A DNA stretch of 64,000 nt from NCBI GenBank assembly GCA_032622095.1, contig CP136068.1:63628597-63692596 (forward strand). Reading direction: 5' to 3'. The notes under the pieces are model-generated. The model was not told the origin of the DNA, searched no databases, and saw nothing but the letters and a program-made list of their open reading frames with translations. Every line of letters begins with the position of its first letter. Position 1 is the first letter of the stretch. Below are positions 47,276 through 57,325 of this stretch, one piece after another. Position numbers and translations under genes: made by a program. Source of the DNA: Siphonodentalium dalli (lineage: Eukaryota; Mollusca; Scaphopoda; Gadilida; Siphonodentaliidae).

Positions 47276-48025
47276 TGACTCAGTTAGTCAAGTGCATTAA
47301 ATTTATGAGAAAAAAATGTGCAAACCTCAAACTAATTGAAATACAATGTTTCTTAGCAGGAAAAAGTCTGTTAACCAATTATAAACAACATACTAAAAAT
47401 AAAAAAGGATCATGAAAGGCGAAATTGATCATTTTTGGTCAAATACTCAATTTATGGCTTTTCAAGAATGTTTATAAAAAACTCCACTTCATAAAATTCT
47501 GCTGTGTCAGTGTGGTCACTGGTGTGGTGAGCCATATGCATATAATTATACTACAGTCTACATCTTTAATTTTCATCATTTAAATATTAATCTCAAGCAC
47601 AAACTTGCATTTAGTTATATGGTGTATGTAAATATAGCCAACGCTACATAAAGTTTTGTTTTGTCGATTTCAATATTTATACTTTGAATAATTTTTAACC
47701 AACCCCCGTCCTGTGTTAACTTACCTTCGGCAAGCTTCGCAAAATGTGGTCAAATTTCAACATAAATTATGCAAAATTGCCCGAAATGACATCATGCTCG
47801 TTATCGGTGATGCGATATTTTGTTGACAATTGGGTACCAAATCCAATTAGTTAAAAGATATGCATGTTCTTTAATTCTCCTGTTTCAATCAATTATTTGC
47901 GTACTATTTGAACTTCGAAGCGACGTGCACTCGCTCATGACGTAAGGACTAAGTTAAAAATAGATGCAAGATCTATGCGTCACGTGATCACGTCGCCTTA
48001 AGCCTCGCATCAAAATCCGCTTACC

Positions 48026-48775
48026 ATGGATGTATCTCAGCGTAGCGATGGGAGATAACTCTGCCTGGAGTTTGACTGAAATATTCTATTTCAGTTGTGA
48101 CTAAAAGCCCAGACTGGAAGCCGGTGGCTGGCGATTACAAAATAGATTAACTGGTTTAAACGCATGAATATGTCATTGGTCAGACTGTTTGAAAGAATAT
48201 TTGAGCGCACATATTTTACTCGGATCAAGTCTCAAAATAAGTGGCCTGTCACGGTCAATTTCTAAAAAATTTAAAAAAGCACAATTAAACTCATTGAAAA
48301 AGGGTAAAATTGAAAAAAAAAAATTATTAATTAAAAAATTAAAAAGGCACAATTAACTCATTGAAAAACAAAAAAATAAATTAAAAAATAAATTAATATT
48401 CTCCCAGTTTACATTTGATAAAACAAATTTGTCTCCGCATTTAAAATTCTTTGATATAGATCGTTTATATTCTGCAATAATTTGTACACAAGATACGGAT
48501 TCTTATGTTTTATTGTGTTTTTAAACTCCGAGGTGGCGAAATCTAGGTTTGTTTACATAACGAACATTTGAGTCCGTAATCGGAATCCGAATCTGGATTA
48601 CCACGAGATTGAGATTACGGTCTGTTCGTTTACTGATTCTGCCAATTTCTGGTCTGTTCGTTTACCGAACCAAGTCGTAGGGGGTCTAATCTGTAATCTT
48701 CGCTGAGATACCACTGCCCAAACTCCAGGCAGAGTATCTCCCATCGCTCCGCTGAGATACCACTGCCATAATGAC
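48026..48775. repeat. 750-bp inverted-repeat element
   Basis: ATCTCAGCGTAGCGATGGGA followed by GATAACTCTGCCTGGAGTTT (about 48033-48070) is repeated inverted at about 48715-48765. A single arm of the same family is at about 22735-22780 and a weak one at 48995-49055. The interior is A-rich with no ORF. Confidence 0.7.
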
Positions 48776-49246
48776 ATTAATTGGTAAGGAATTCTTACGT
48801 GTTTTTAGTTCTTATGTTTTAGGATTAAAATTGTCTATGTCTGGATCAGTTCATATTGTTCTTATCAATACCGAAAGAATTACCATTATTGCAAACTTTA
48901 AAAAAATTTGGTGGTCAAAACAAGATAATAGGTTACTAAATAGTAGTAAATACAGTTCCGCGACGATATGTAAAAATAGATTTATCGTCTTCAAAGTACA
49001 CTCACTGTGGCAGTGATATATCGCAGCGATAGTGTAGAGGGCGCTGTATGGAGTTTGCTGAGAGACCTGCCATTCGATATATCTGCAGCTGCCGCACAGC
49101 GCATGGGCACTCCATTGGGTTACATTGAGCAGTGCTGGCTCAATTATTTTTACGACAATAATCGCTATAGGCATATCATAATCTGGACTAGAAACTGGTT
49201 CGGGAACGGGAAGATTCGGTCGCGGGAAGACTGATATTTTCATCTA

Positions 49247-49490
49247 TTTGGACTTAAGTCCAATTCCTCGTCGAATTCACAAATATGTGGTATTTGGACT
49301 TAAGTACAATTCATTTGCACTTAAGTGAAATTCAACTGTATAAGAAACACCCCCATCAGATATTAATAAGCAGGTCTGGTTTTGCTCATAGGGCGGAGTT
49401 GTGGGATAATGGCCATGTAATTCAGCCATGTCAGAATTGAATGAATATTTGGGCTTGAGTCCAAATATTTGTGGTCCTTAAGCGACCACT
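49247..49490. repeat. second palindrome group with altered arms
   Basis: TTGGACTTAAGTCCAA at 49247-49262, then TTGGACTTAAGTACAA, TTTGCACTTAAGTGAAAT, TTTGGGCTTGAGTCCAAA (about 49450) and GTGGTCCTTAAGCGACCAC (about 49472). The centre is as in the 43-47 kb arrays, but with different, mostly still complementary arms. Confidence 0.8.
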
Positions 49491-49509
49491 CCATTGTCTG
49501 TGTTGAGTC

Positions 49510-52500
49510 CAGGGCCTGGAACCTACGTCACCGGAAGGGTAACCCTACATCAAAATAACTGTAAATAAAGTTCGACTCGCTACTTCGACATCGCTTTTTA
49601 AATAAATACAATCGATTTCGATGTAGTATTATAAGCAAAGGAGCTATGCGACCTGCAAATCTCAACAAATACAGAAACCGAAAATCGGAAAGAATTGCTT
49701 ATAATGAGAATTTCGCGTTCGCAATTCAAAATCGCGTCCGATTTCCTATTTTCGTGCCGGTGTTAACGCCAACATTTCATGTTCTCCGCGCCCTAAACTC
49801 ATTTAAAAACCGTATACATTGAGTTTCGGGATATTATAAATCGTAAAATTTGAATCAATAACAAAAAAATAACTTTTCCGTGGTTTGTTTGTAAATTTCT
49901 TAAGACACAATTTTTTTTATATGAATTTGTCTATTAATGGTAACGCCCACATCGCGTTGACGCTCACATATTGGCCTGTTTGCACTAACAATTGAGTCAC
50001 CATCCGTATAATCCGGTAGATGAATCCGGTGTTCACATAAACACTCTGTTAAATGCGTTACAATACACAAATGGCTGTTATAGAGATGCCAATATACTAT
50101 TTGATAATACTATATATAAAGACGAACATAAATTAATGGCATAATCATTGTTTTTATGTTCTCGTTGTATATTCGGTAGTTTAATTAAGTGTATGTCATG
50201 TCATTCGTTCTCTTATTCCATATTCATTGTAGTATTACTTTGTTATTCCAGTCTATTTCCGTTGGTTGAATCCATGTTAATTTGTTCATATTTCCAGTTT
50301 CGTCTCATAGTTGTCGTTAAAACATTATCATGCAATAAAGATTTCTTTAATTATATTCTATTACTAACATTCATTGTTTACCCATATTTATTGATAATGA
50401 ATTTAATGTGTTATTCGGTCCAGGAACCTTCGTTGTCAAACAATTAATCTGGTCACGCATCAATTATATTCGCAATCCAAAACCAAAACATCGGGATATA
50501 TGTAACGGATAAATACACCCTGTCCCATCATCAGTCAATAATCATAAAGTATGGTTAGGTACTCAAGTCCCAAAAACTAATTGGTCACATATATATTAAC
50601 TATAGCAGGTTATATAGTGAATTGTGAGCATAATATGGTTCCTGTGGCTGGATATTCATTTAGTTTGGTTATGTTTAACATTATATATTACAAAATTTTA
50701 TATAAAACTGGATATTCCGTTTATTGAATACTTTTGCGGACAAAAATGATATATACAAGGAAAAAAACAACTTAAAGTTGAATAGAAGAAAAAATTACAA
50801 CAAAAAGAGGCTTGTTGTGTCGTCTAAGAAGGGGGGGGGGGTCTACAAACAAAATTATGTATATAGGGCCGGGGTGGGGTGGGTGGTCCAGAGGCAGAAA
50901 AAATCGTACTTGTAATTGTTTTCTATATAGCAGCTATAGTGACCTCTTTAGCCTCAGATTTAGCAACATTCTGGATTTCACAGGATCCCGGACCACTTCA
51001 CAGTGGACCACCGTAATAGCGTTCAGGAAACTTATTATCAGCGGAAGAAATATTTAGTAACACAATTAATATATTACCCAGTTGTATTACTTGAATAAAA
51101 GTAATAAAACATAAAAACTGTATCACAAATTGGATACTACATGGTGAATACTCAATGATGACTATATACCATTAACATGATTGTTGCATAACATGAAATT
51201 GAGAAAGGGTATCTCATAAATTTCTAATGTTTGAAATACTGTCTTGTCCTGGCATGTAATCAAATTCATTCCTCCTGGTTATTTCTCACCTTGAATGATT
51301 GCAAGTAATGTTAATTTGCAACAATTATCAAAATAAAACTGAATTGGTCATGATGAATGACCGTTAACTGTTTACTGCTCAGACAATCCCAACTAAAGGT
51401 GACGCTATTCTCATTGAATTTCCGAACTTCATCTTGGAGCTTTACTGCTCAACAAGACTAAACTAAAATAATAATTTTATACTGTTATCACTTACAAATA
51501 GATGAACTGAAATAAAGTGATGCATTAAGAAATGACATTCAATTCTTCATTCTGGTCTATCACCATACCAAACCACATCAAAATTCGACAACCGACACTT
51601 AACACTTATATTGCAAAAACTTTGTACGGACTGAATTTCATGAAGTCGAACACGGCCCATAACTCTGGTAGGCATTAATAGTCACAACCCGTGATATTAT
51701 GCATATTCGTTCCACATTTCTGGTCCGTCACCATGCCATAGGGCATAAAAATATGACAACCGACCCTTGAGTTATAATGCAAAATGATTGTACGGACGGA
51801 CGGCTCGAGACGTCAACTATATACCCGCCGACTAATATTGGGCGGTATAAGAACCATATATCTATGTGTATACCTAACCAAAAACAATTCCCCTCCCCAC
51901 CCACCCCACCCCGATGGAGAAGACTTAAAAGAGTTCTTTGGTCATCTACAAATAATTGTGGAACCCCTGACCTGTTTACCACTATTTACACTGGTCGGTG
52001 TTCTCTGTCAGACACAACACACTCGATTTATTAAGGCTATAATGAGGTCTAGGGCGATTTGTGACATATAGTGTACCTACACAATGCTTTATTATTGTTG
52101 TTAGATACTGAAAACACACTGAAACGTCTGGAAATACAGATTATTTTTCGTTTTTTTCTGATCTGTGTTTACCAATTAGTAAGACAGTTAACACCGTTAT
52201 TGAAGAACGGCTAAAAAAAACCTCTGAAATTTGGATAAAAATATGAGAAAGAGGGGGTGGGTCCCCAAAATTTTGGAGGAAAACAATATTTTTTGGGGTG
52301 GTGGGTCCCTCTGGTCAGAAAAAAAACTTTTTGGTGTGCAATTTTTTTCCAGACCCACCCCCCCCCCCCTGGCTGACTCAACCAATTTTCGTGGCTGGTT
52401 ATCTAGCTAAGCCGGCTTAGTCACGACGTTCGTGGCTGACGAAATATGGCGGCTCAGTCGGCTGAGACGTTATCATTCAGAGTATTTCGTTTCCGAATTT

Positions 52501-53874
52501 TTCCTAATACCCGGTTATAGACACCCGCTGGTTTTAGCGTTTGTTGTGAACCCGTAGAATTCCAGACCACGCGTGTTTTGTTGGTGTTGGGCTTTTCCGT
52601 TATGGCGAGAATACACGATGGCCTCGGAAAATGACTGGCAGGGATGTACTATGTAGTTTCCCATCTATACAATCGGTATAAGTTACATTGCGACTTCTGT
52701 CGACTATCATCACTGGCATCTTTCGATATGTGCATGCATCATTGAATGCTGAATCCGATAGTATTGATATATAATATGTCAAACTATTTTCTATTACCTT
52801 AAATTCTACATGTTATGTGCATATATTGACAAATGTCAGCGATATGAGACTGAGTCGTGTCGAAATAAACGATTTCGCCATCGGCAGTCACTGCATTTAA
52901 TTAGTATATAAGAATGACGGTGTGTGTTGTGTGTTGTCAATTTAGATATAACATTTGTAAAAATAACTACTTTGAACAAGATTATTCTCCACTTCTATTC
53001 GATCACCTTACCGGAGTGTTTCACATCACTTTAAAAGTTTTTTCTTTTATTAATTTCAGAAACATTTGAATTTGAAACAAAAATTGAATAATACAACTTA
53101 AAGCTTCTTCCTGGTTCAACTCAAGCAGTGTCGATATTGCGATTTATTCATTTATAAAAGTTTGGTTTATTTTAGCCTATAATTATACATGTATATGATG
53201 CATCAACCAGAATGACCCTTATTCTTATTCCCTATAATAATACTGATATATAAAGGTCATATATTTACTTATTATTTTATTCATTTATGTCTTGTGATAG
53301 TTATTCCGTGAAAAACGTATTAATTAGCCTGCCACAAGTGAAGTAGTCTACTTTTGAGCCGATATATACCGATTCGCCTCGGCAATATTCGGGGATCTTA
53401 TAGCGAGGGAAGAATTATACTCTTGCGCTGCCATAAGTTCCATTAACTGTGAAGGCATACACTACGCACTAGTCCTAAAACTAATTGTGATATTCGGCAA
53501 GTGAAAGAAAGAATTCAGCCAAATTGCCAATTTTGGAATCAAATGTTGACTATATATGTAGGCGTTACCATTTATGTCACAATTCCAGATTTAAAAGTCA
53601 ATGTAGGCGTTACCATTTCAAAACTCTGAAACATGCCTCGAAAATTGGTGACGGAAACCACCTGAACGCGATAATCTTTACAACCGTTACATATATATCT
53701 CGGTACAGATGACTGTGAGCTAGCAAACAATGTTTTACAGCTCATAAACAATGATTTTTTTAGTGGTTTATGAACATAGTTTGCAAAAACGACAAATACT
53801 TACTTCGAGTCGCACCGAGCAGCCGCCATTTTTCGGTGAAAAACTTTGTTTTATGACGTAGGTTCCAGGCCCTG
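49510..53874. mobile_element. 4.4-kb CAGGG-ended TIR element, non-autonomous
   Basis: Left end CAGGGCCTGGAACCTACGTC and its exact inverse at 53854-53874. GAGTC occurs directly outside both ends (49505-49509 and 53875-53879). CAGGG ends are common in hAT elements, but those give 8-bp duplications, so the class is uncertain. No transposase frame; the interior is A+T-rich with G/C runs at about 50829 and 52365. Confidence 0.6.
51590..51845 (+). repeat. possible LINE 3' UTR tail
   Basis: Paired phrases about GTACGGACTGAATTTCATGA and GTACGGACGGACGG, followed by ATACCCGCC...GGCGGTAT, resemble RTE-type LINE 3' tails with GGAC repeats. No coding part is attached. Confidence 0.35.
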
Positions 53875-53949
53875 GAGTCCAGTATTATCTGTAGCACGAA
53901 TAAGCCAATAAAGAGGAAAATACATTTATGGACCAACCTCGCACAAGAT

Positions 53950-54530
53950 GCCAATTAAGGTCTTCTCTGACAAATTTTGCGAAAAACACAAGAAGACAGA
54001 CAACGTCAATGACTTATGGCTGGGACTAATATAACATTATTCAATATTAGTCCCAGCTTATGGCACGAAATCAATCATGGAAGAACATGTTCCATCAAAA
54101 TACACATGCACAAGATTTAATCAACCGTGGATAGACAGAGACATCATCAGAATGACCAGGAGGAAAAAACGAGCTTACAAAAAAGCTAAAAAGACAGACA
54201 ATAAAAAAGACTGGCAAGTTTCAACCAACTGAAAAAAGTCGTGCAAAAAGAGATACAACAAATATGTGAATGACATGGTATCGGACTCAGCAAACCCGCG
54301 GAAGCTATGGTCATTTATAAAGAGCAATAGAATAACAACACCGGCGTGGCTCCATTAAAGCGGTCTTCACAGTAGAAGATACATCCAACATGCCATATCT
54401 TAAAACACCAGCAACACCAGAAACTTCCAACAAAGATCTGACAATCAACGTGGAAGGCGTCCTGAAGCAACCCACACAAAGCTACTGGACCTGACGGCAT
54501 ACCGGCACAATTCTTAAAAACCACATAATT
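53950..54530 (+). mobile_element. LINE ORF2 fragment (linker to start of reverse transcriptase), frameshifted
   Basis: The frame pieces include FNQPWIDRDIIRMTRRKKRA and NKYVNDMVSDSANPRKLWSF, typical of the region between endonuclease and reverse transcriptase. ATGPDGIPAQFLK, the start of the RT domain, follows at about 54485-54523. Several frameshifts (for example around 54230 and 54475). Interrupted by a 36-bp insertion at 54021-54056. Cut off by the satellite after about 54530. LINE clade not determined. Confidence 0.75.
54021..54056. mobile_element. 36-bp palindromic insertion with 8-bp direct duplication
   Basis: TGGGACTAATA...TATTAGTCCCA is a perfect inverted repeat with a 13-14-base loop. 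CTTATGGC stands on both sides (54013-54020 and 54057-54064). The LINE reading continues if the 36 bases plus one duplicate are ignored. Confidence 0.8.
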
Positions 54531-54589
54531 AACTACGGTGACATCGGCTACTTATTTCCAGTTCCTTATTCCTTATTCGTAAACATTAT

Positions 54590-55860
54590 ATATTGACCAA
54601 ATAAACGGTGCACTAGGGTGGCCCACCCGAAAATAACATATAGTAACCGAAAACCGCAACCCTCTAGCCCGTGTGGTTGCCACAGTAGGTGGCCAAAGTG
54701 GCAACCATATCCGTTTGGGCATTTATGAACCGATTTGGACCAATAATCGGTGGTCAAGGGTGGCCCACCCGAAAATAACATACAATAACCGAAAACCGCA
54801 ACCCTCTAGCATGTGCGGTTGCCACAGTAGGGCCGACCACTAGGTGCACTAGGTTGGCCCACCCGACAATAACATATAATAACCGAAAACCGCAACCCTG
54901 TAGCCCGTGTGGTTGCCACACTAGGTGGCCAAAGTGGCAACCATAGCCGTTTGGGCATTTATGACCCGAAAATAAAATATATTAACCGAAAACCGCAACA
55001 CTCTAGCCCGTGCGGTTGCCACAGTAGGTGGCCAAAGTGGCAACCATAGCCGTTTGGGCATTTATGAACCGATTTGGACCAAATAAACGGTGCACCAGGT
55101 TGGCCCACCCGACAATAACATATAATAACCGAAAACCGCAAACCTGTAGCCCGTGTGGTTGCCACACTAGGTGGCCAAAGTGGCAATCATAGCCGTTGGG
55201 CATTTATGAACCGATTTGGACCAAATAAACGGTGGTCAAGGGTGGCCCACCCGAAAATAACATATAATAACCGAAAACAGCAACCCTCTAGTCCGTGCGG
55301 TTGTCACAGTAGGTGGCCAAAGTGGCAACCATAGCCGTTTGAACATTTATGAACCGATTTGGGCCAAATAAACGGTGCGGTAGGGTGGCCCATCCGAAAA
55401 TAATATATAATAACCGAAACCGCAATCCTCTAGCCCGTGTGGTTGCCACAGTAGGTGGTCAAAGTGGCAACCAGAGCCGTTTGGGCATTTATGAACAGAT
55501 TTGGACCAAATAAACGGTGGTCAAGGGTGGCCCACCCGAAAATAACATATAATAGCCGAATACCACAAACCTCTAGCCCGTGTGGTTGTCACAGTAGGTG
55601 GCCAACGTGGCAACCATAACCGTTTGGGTATTTATGAACCGATTTTGACCGAATAAACTGTGCGGTAGGGTGGCCCACCCCATATTAAAGTATACCAAAA
55701 ACCCAATGTCGCACCCCTATCTAGCCCGTGCGGTTGCTACAGGAGTTGGCCAAAATGGCAACGATAGTCGTTTTGGTGCCTATTAACTGATGTTTACCAA
55801 ATAAACGGTGCGCGTTAGGGTGGCCCATATTGCACCCCAAACTGTACTATAAAAACCGAA
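54590..55860 (+). repeat. 142-bp satellite, about nine copies
   Basis: GTGGCCCACCC recurs about every 141-150 bases (54764, 55104, 55246, 55389, 55530, 55674), with one truncated unit near 54858. Each unit holds CCGAAAACCGCAACCCTCTA and the inverted pair GTTGCCAC / GTGGCAAC. Apparent minus-strand ORFs here are satellite. Confidence 0.92.
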
Positions 55861-55861
55861 A

Positions 55862-56257
55862 AAAAAGTCGTGCGCTTGCCACAGGAGGTGACCAAAATGG
55901 CAACCATAGCTGCATCATGTTGGCGGACAAACTATACATCACGAAGTGGGCTCTACGCTGGAAGACATACAATCCCTGGTCGACTGGCTGATGTGATGCT
56001 CAACTTGGCGCATATGTCTCGATTCCTTGCGCGGGGACGAAAGGGCGGCCAGCTGCTTTGCAAAATATTTACTGTCAAGGTCAACCAACCTCCACAAGAC
56101 GACTGGACAGCTACCGGAGGCAGTCGCACGGACCTGTTAGAGGCTCATTGCCAAGTTGGAATACATCGCTAGCTTATAATATATAATACTAGCCGATGAG
56201 CCCGACGTTGTCCGGGCTATTCAAAAACCAAATTTCAAGTCCGGGCTATTCAAAAAC
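55862..56257 (+). other. unassigned segment with a 100-codon open frame
   Basis: A frame at 55870-56172 begins inside the satellite. From about 55930 it is more G+C-rich and has coding-like composition (RLADVMLNLAHMSRFLARGR), but no recognised domain. It may be a fragment of the adjacent integrase/helicase element. Confidence 0.25.
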
Positions 56258-56720
56258 CAAATTTCAAGTCGATAGCTCTACCCGTTTCCGAGATCTGGTC
56301 TGCGCATGCGCGAAGCTGGCGTCGCACGGGCTCGGCGACCCGATAAAATTCGTATCCGGGGCAAGATACATTCACATAGCAAATTTCAAGTCGATAGCTC
56401 TACCCGTTTCCGAGATCTGGTCTGCGCATGCGCGAATCTGGAGTCGCACGGGCTCGGCGACCCGATAAAATTCGTATCCGGGGCAAGATACATTCACATA
56501 GCAAATTTCAAGTCGATAGCTCCACCCATTTCCGATATCTCGTCTGCGCATGCGCGAAGCGGGCGCCGCACGGTCTCGCCAATACGACAACGTTCACCGC
56601 CCGGTCAAACTACACACACGTACCAAGTTTCGTCCCGATCGGTCGAGAATCGTAGATTTGTATAAATGACAGACAGACAGACAAACAAACAAACAAACAT
56701 ACATACATACAGACAGAGGT
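56258..56720 (+). repeat. 122-bp tandem repeat and (GACA)(AACA)(ATAC) tail
   Basis: CAAATTTCAAGTCGATAGCT begins units at 56258, 56380 and 56502 (exactly 122 apart), with a degenerate fourth unit (ACCAAGTTTCGTCCCGATCG) at about 56617. Each full unit holds the palindrome GCGCATGCGC. A tetranucleotide tail follows at 56668-56719. The repeat-plus-tail layout resembles a non-LTR or SINE-like 3' end. Confidence 0.85.
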
Positions 56721-56777
56721 CTTCAAAATATATATGAGATATATATGAACAGCAAGGTGTCCAGGTGCCTCTAAACA

Positions 56778-57325
56778 ATCTACTATTGCCCCAAGGGCTA
56801 CTGGAAGGGGCTTGCAGCCACCAAGAACATCGCGGCAGCAACCAAGGTTTCTGAAGATGTGGCACCGGCGTTGCTCAAGAAGCAAGCCATCTGGCAGATA
56901 TACCTACCCAATCCGCGGCATGTGCCAAGGCTCAAGTTTGACGTGGCAGTGCCAAATGAGGTCCCACAGGCCGACCTACTCTTTCTGCCTCATGACCGGG
57001 TGGGTCGCAAAACATACAAGTTCGCGTTCACCGTCGTCGACGTGGCCTCTCGGTACAAAGCCGAGTCCATCGCCACAAAAGCCACAAAGTTCGCGGATGC
57101 CCTTGAACGGGCGAGGCCCTCTTAGGTGGCCGCCGACGCGCAACTGGCCCTGTGTGCCCCTTCCATGTGTACCGGCTTGAACGCTATGTCATTAAGCCCG
57201 ACGAGTCTGTGCTCTACAATTTAGTGGACGGGCCCGCACGTGGATTTGTCCGGGAAGAGTTGCTTGTGTGGCCTCCCGACACCCAGCTGCCATCAGATGG
57301 CGTTGCCAGAAGGACCAGACACTAG
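56778..57325 (+). pseudogene. rve integrase remnant with the core deleted (copy 1)
   Basis: Same family as 1763-2727. The N-terminal part reads GYWKG, LLKKQAIWQIYLP and QADLLFLPHD with the first catalytic Asp, up to DALERARPS and a stop at 57123-57125. After a frame change the text is C-terminal (FHVYRLERYVIKPDES, then GFVREELLVWPPDTQLP) to the stop at 57323-57325. The roughly 170 codons between, with the second Asp and the Glu, are gone. It converges on the minus-strand helicase gene, tail to tail. Confidence 0.8.

Larger units (their letters stand above)
42456..48025. mobile_element. 5.6-kb TIR element, non-autonomous, host to palindrome-array MITEs
   Basis: The left end GGTAAGCGGATTTTGATGCG continues through AGGCTTAAGGCGACGTCATC, and the right end (47975-48025) is its inverse with very few changes over about 50 bases. 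ATGGATATA (42447-42455) and ATGGATGTA (48026-48034) flank it, 8 of 9 identical. No transposase frame. The interior holds three related palindrome-array elements plus a satellite relative (45570-46030). A short inverted repeat abuts the right end, so the flank there is also repeat-derived. Confidence 0.65.

Noticed and set aside
54566-55203. Minus-strand ORFs of 66-75 codons
   Set aside because: They are 142-bp satellite monomers read through and repeat with the array period.
55870-56172. 100-codon ORF as a real gene
   Set aside because: It starts inside satellite DNA and shows no recognisable domain; kept only as an unassigned segment.
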